Assembly (NCBI GenBank): GCA_030830465.1
Contig: JAURMY010000045.1
Span: 1 to 6,939 of the forward strand
Length of the DNA stretch: 6,939 nucleotides
Reading direction: 5' to 3'
DNA from: Alphaproteobacteria bacterium
Lineage (GTDB): Bacteria; Pseudomonadota; Alphaproteobacteria; Rhodobacterales; Rhodobacteraceae
Within the stretch, counting starts at the first letter, position 1, and each line of letters opens with the position of its first letter. Position numbers and translations under genes: made by a program. The notes beneath the pieces were generated by a model that did no database searches, was not told the DNA's origin, and saw only the letters and a list, made by a program, of their open reading frames with translations. Positions 5,342 to 6,939 of the stretch are shown one piece after another.

Positions 5342-6844
5342 ATGAACCCTGCTTTATGGCTGGCCCGGTCCGCTGCGGTCACACCCGCGGCACCGGCCTT
5401 GATTCAGCATGATCTTGTGGTCGCGGATTATGGCGAATTCGCCGCCCGGGCAGCGGCCATCGGCGCGGCGCTGACCTTGAGGGGCATCGCAAAAGGCGCA
5501 AGGGTCGCGGTCTATATGACCAACCGCACCGAATATCTGGAGGCGCTTTACGGCATCTGGTTTGCCGGTGCCGCCGCCGTGCCGATCAATGCCAAACTGC
5601 ATGTGAAAGAGGCCGCCTGGATCATCGAAAACGCCGATGCAGCACTGATCCTGACAACCGGGGAGCATATCGCCGAACTGTCAGGGCAGGTGCCGGTGAT
5701 CGCGGTTGACGGCCCGGAATGGCCGGCGCTTTACGCAACCGTCCCCCTGACAGCGCCCGCCCCGATGGGGCGCGATGATATGCTGTGGCTGTTTTATACC
5801 TCGGGCACCACCGGCAAGCCCAAAGGGGTGATGGTGACGGCGGGCAATATTCTGGCGATGACGCTGGCCTATTTCAGCGATGTAGACACGGTACAACCCG
5901 AAGACGCCATTCTTTACGCGGCCCCCATGTCGCACGGCGCGGGCATTTACAATTTCATGCATGTCCTGAAGGGCGCGCGCCATGTCGTGCCGCGATCTGG
6001 CGGCTTTGAGGCGGCGGAAATTCTGGAACTGGCACCGCGTCTTGGGAATGTGTCGATGTTTGCCGCCCCGACCATGGTGAAACGGCTGGTCGATCATGCC
6101 GCGGCGGCGGGATTGAACGGCGACGGGATCAAGACCATCATCTATGCAGGCGGGCCGATGTATCTGGCGGATATTCTGCAAGCGGTCGAGGTGATGGGCG
6201 ACCGGTTCGTGCAGATCTACGGGCAAGGTGAATGCCCGATGGCGATCACGGCGCTTGCGCGCCATCTGGTCAGCGACCGCAGCCACGACCGCTGGCAGGC
6301 AAGGCTGGCCTCGGTCGGGTTGGCGCAAAGCGCGGTTGAGGTGGCTGTGGCGGGCCCGGACGGCACCCGGCTGAATCCCGGCGAGATCGGTGAAATCATC
6401 GTGCGCGGCGCACCGGTCATGGCGGGGTATTGGCGCAATCCGGCAGCCACGGCCGACACGATCCGCGACGGCTGGCTGTGGACGGGCGACATGGGCGCGA
6501 TGGATCAGGACGGATTTGTCACCCTGCACGACCGTTCCAAAGACATGATCATTTCCGGCGGGTCCAACATCTATCCGCGCGAGGTCGAAGAAGTGTTGCT
6601 GAGCCATCCCGAGGTTTCGGAAGCGGCGGTCGTCGGGCGGCGTCACCCGGAATGGGGTGAAAGCGTCGTGGCCTTTGTGGTGCGCACCGGTCGCGTGACC
6701 GAGGCGGACCTTGACGCCCTGTGCATGGCGGAAATCGCGCGGTTCAAACGGCCGAAAGAATACCGGTTTGTCGAAAGCCTGCCAAAGAACAACTATGGAA
6801 AAGTCCTGAAAACCGATTTGCGCGCGGCGCTTGAGACGGATTAA
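5342..6844 (+). CDS. Class I adenylate-forming acid-CoA ligase (AMP-binding acyl-CoA synthetase)
   Basis: This 500-residue enzyme activates a carboxylic acid with ATP to an acyl-AMP and then transfers it to CoA. Motifs in order are the phosphate loop YTSGTTGKPKG (152-162), the A5 motif YGQGE (293-297), WTGD (380-383) with the ribose-binding Asp383, DRSKDMI (397-403) with Arg398, GGSNIYPREVE (406-416), and NNYGKVLK (483-490) with the catalytic lysine Lys487. The length fits acyl- and aryl-CoA synthetases. The A5 motif has Gly296 where many relatives have Thr (YGxTE). There is no membrane segment or signal peptide, so it is cytoplasmic. The start is supported by the N-terminus (MNPALWLARSAA, typical of the family), although upstream GGTGG at 5333-5337 is a poor ribosome site. 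Its location suggests it feeds or receives substrate from the molybdenum hydroxylase pathway. The acid is not predictable from motifs; short to long fatty acids and aromatic acids are all possible. Confidence 0.93.
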   Translation: MNPALWLARSAAVTPAAPALIQHDLVVADYGEFAARAAAIGAALTLRGIAKGARVAVYMTNRTEYLEALYGIWFAGAAAVPINAKLHVKEAAWIIENADAALILTTGEHIAELSGQVPVIAVDGPEWPALYATVPLTAPAPMGRDDMLWLFYTSGTTGKPKGVMVTAGNILAMTLAYFSDVDTVQPEDAILYAAPMSHGAGIYNFMHVLKGARHVVPRSGGFEAAEILELAPRLGNVSMFAAPTMVKRLVDHAAAAGLNGDGIKTIIYAGGPMYLADILQAVEVMGDRFVQIYGQGECPMAITALARHLVSDRSHDRWQARLASVGLAQSAVEVAVAGPDGTRLNPGEIGEIIVRGAPVMAGYWRNPAATADTIRDGWLWTGDMGAMDQDGFVTLHDRSKDMIISGGSNIYPREVEEVLLSHPEVSEAAVVGRRHPEWGESVVAFVVRTGRVTEADLDALCMAEIARFKRPKEYRFVESLPKNNYGKVLKTDLRAALETD

Positions 6845-6939
6845 AGCATATTGCGTTAAACTTGACTCACCAAACGCTGCCTGAAATCAAAGATTTCAAC
6901 GCGTTAGGTGATGCAATTTGCTTCAGGTAAAACGCAATA
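6845..6939. repeat. Imperfect long palindrome (probable intergenic repeat element), cut by the window end
   Basis: Right after the ligase stop codon the sequence folds back on itself in nested stems. The outer arms 6849-6857 and 6931-6939 (TATTGCGTT / AACGCAATA) pair perfectly over 9 bp. The middle arms 6867-6877 and 6901-6911 (TCACCAAACGC / GCGTTAGGTGA) pair with one mismatch. The inner stem TGAAATC-aaa-GATTTCA (6882-6898) is a perfect 7-bp hairpin. A weaker 5-bp pairing links 6861-6865 with 6923-6927. The stretch is visibly more A/T-rich than the flanking genes and has no reading frame. It resembles REP- or MITE-like intergenic palindromes in size and layout, and may also act as the ligase terminator. 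Copy number cannot be judged from one window. Confidence 0.65.

Noticed and set aside
5681..6646. A 321-residue open frame on the minus strand, opposite the acyl-CoA ligase
   Set aside because: It is antisense to the conserved AMP-binding motifs, has a His/Arg-rich composition typical of shadow frames, and lacks recognisable domains.

Overview
The window is a GC-rich, densely coded stretch of bacterial chromosome. Codon choice, gene families and overlapping gene ends suggest an alphaproteobacterium, probably of the Rhodobacterales/Roseobacter type. That assignment is inferred from composition and protein style, because the window has no taxonomic marker.

Layout. Bases 1-37 hold the last codons of a gene whose C-terminus closely resembles that of the next gene, so the left edge is the end of a tandem pair of M20-family amidohydrolases. 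The complete second copy lies at 56-1228 (+) and is followed by a strong GC hairpin. Converging on it from the right is a compact four-gene operon on the minus strand, read from 5134 down to 1305. Its order is FAD-binding subunit, [2Fe-2S] subunit, molybdopterin-binding catalytic subunit, and a small MoaD/ThiS-like sulfur-carrier protein ending in Gly-Gly. The first three are the complete subunits of a cytoplasmic xanthine-dehydrogenase-family molybdenum hydroxylase. The genes overlap by 4 bp or are separated by 2 or 4 bp, so they are almost certainly translated from one transcript. A 207-bp intergenic region (5135-5341) separates this operon from a divergent acyl-CoA synthetase/AMP-ligase gene at 5342-6844 (+). 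The last 95 bases form an imperfect long palindrome with nested stems, which looks like a dispersed intergenic repeat cut by the window edge.

How the genes may work together (inference). An amidohydrolase could release a carboxylic acid from an N-acyl amino acid or related amide. The AMP-ligase could activate that acid as a CoA thioester. The molybdenum hydroxylase could hydroxylate or oxidise an aromatic, heteroaromatic or aldehyde-type intermediate. The substrate cannot be read from the sequence. The catalytic subunit lacks the CoxL AYxCSFR loop, and the FAD subunit lacks the iron-sulfur insertion of 4-hydroxybenzoyl-CoA reductase, so both of those assignments are disfavoured. The most unusual feature is the MoaD-like gene built into the hydroxylase operon. 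No transcriptional regulator, transporter, tRNA, rRNA, CRISPR array or transposase gene is present.
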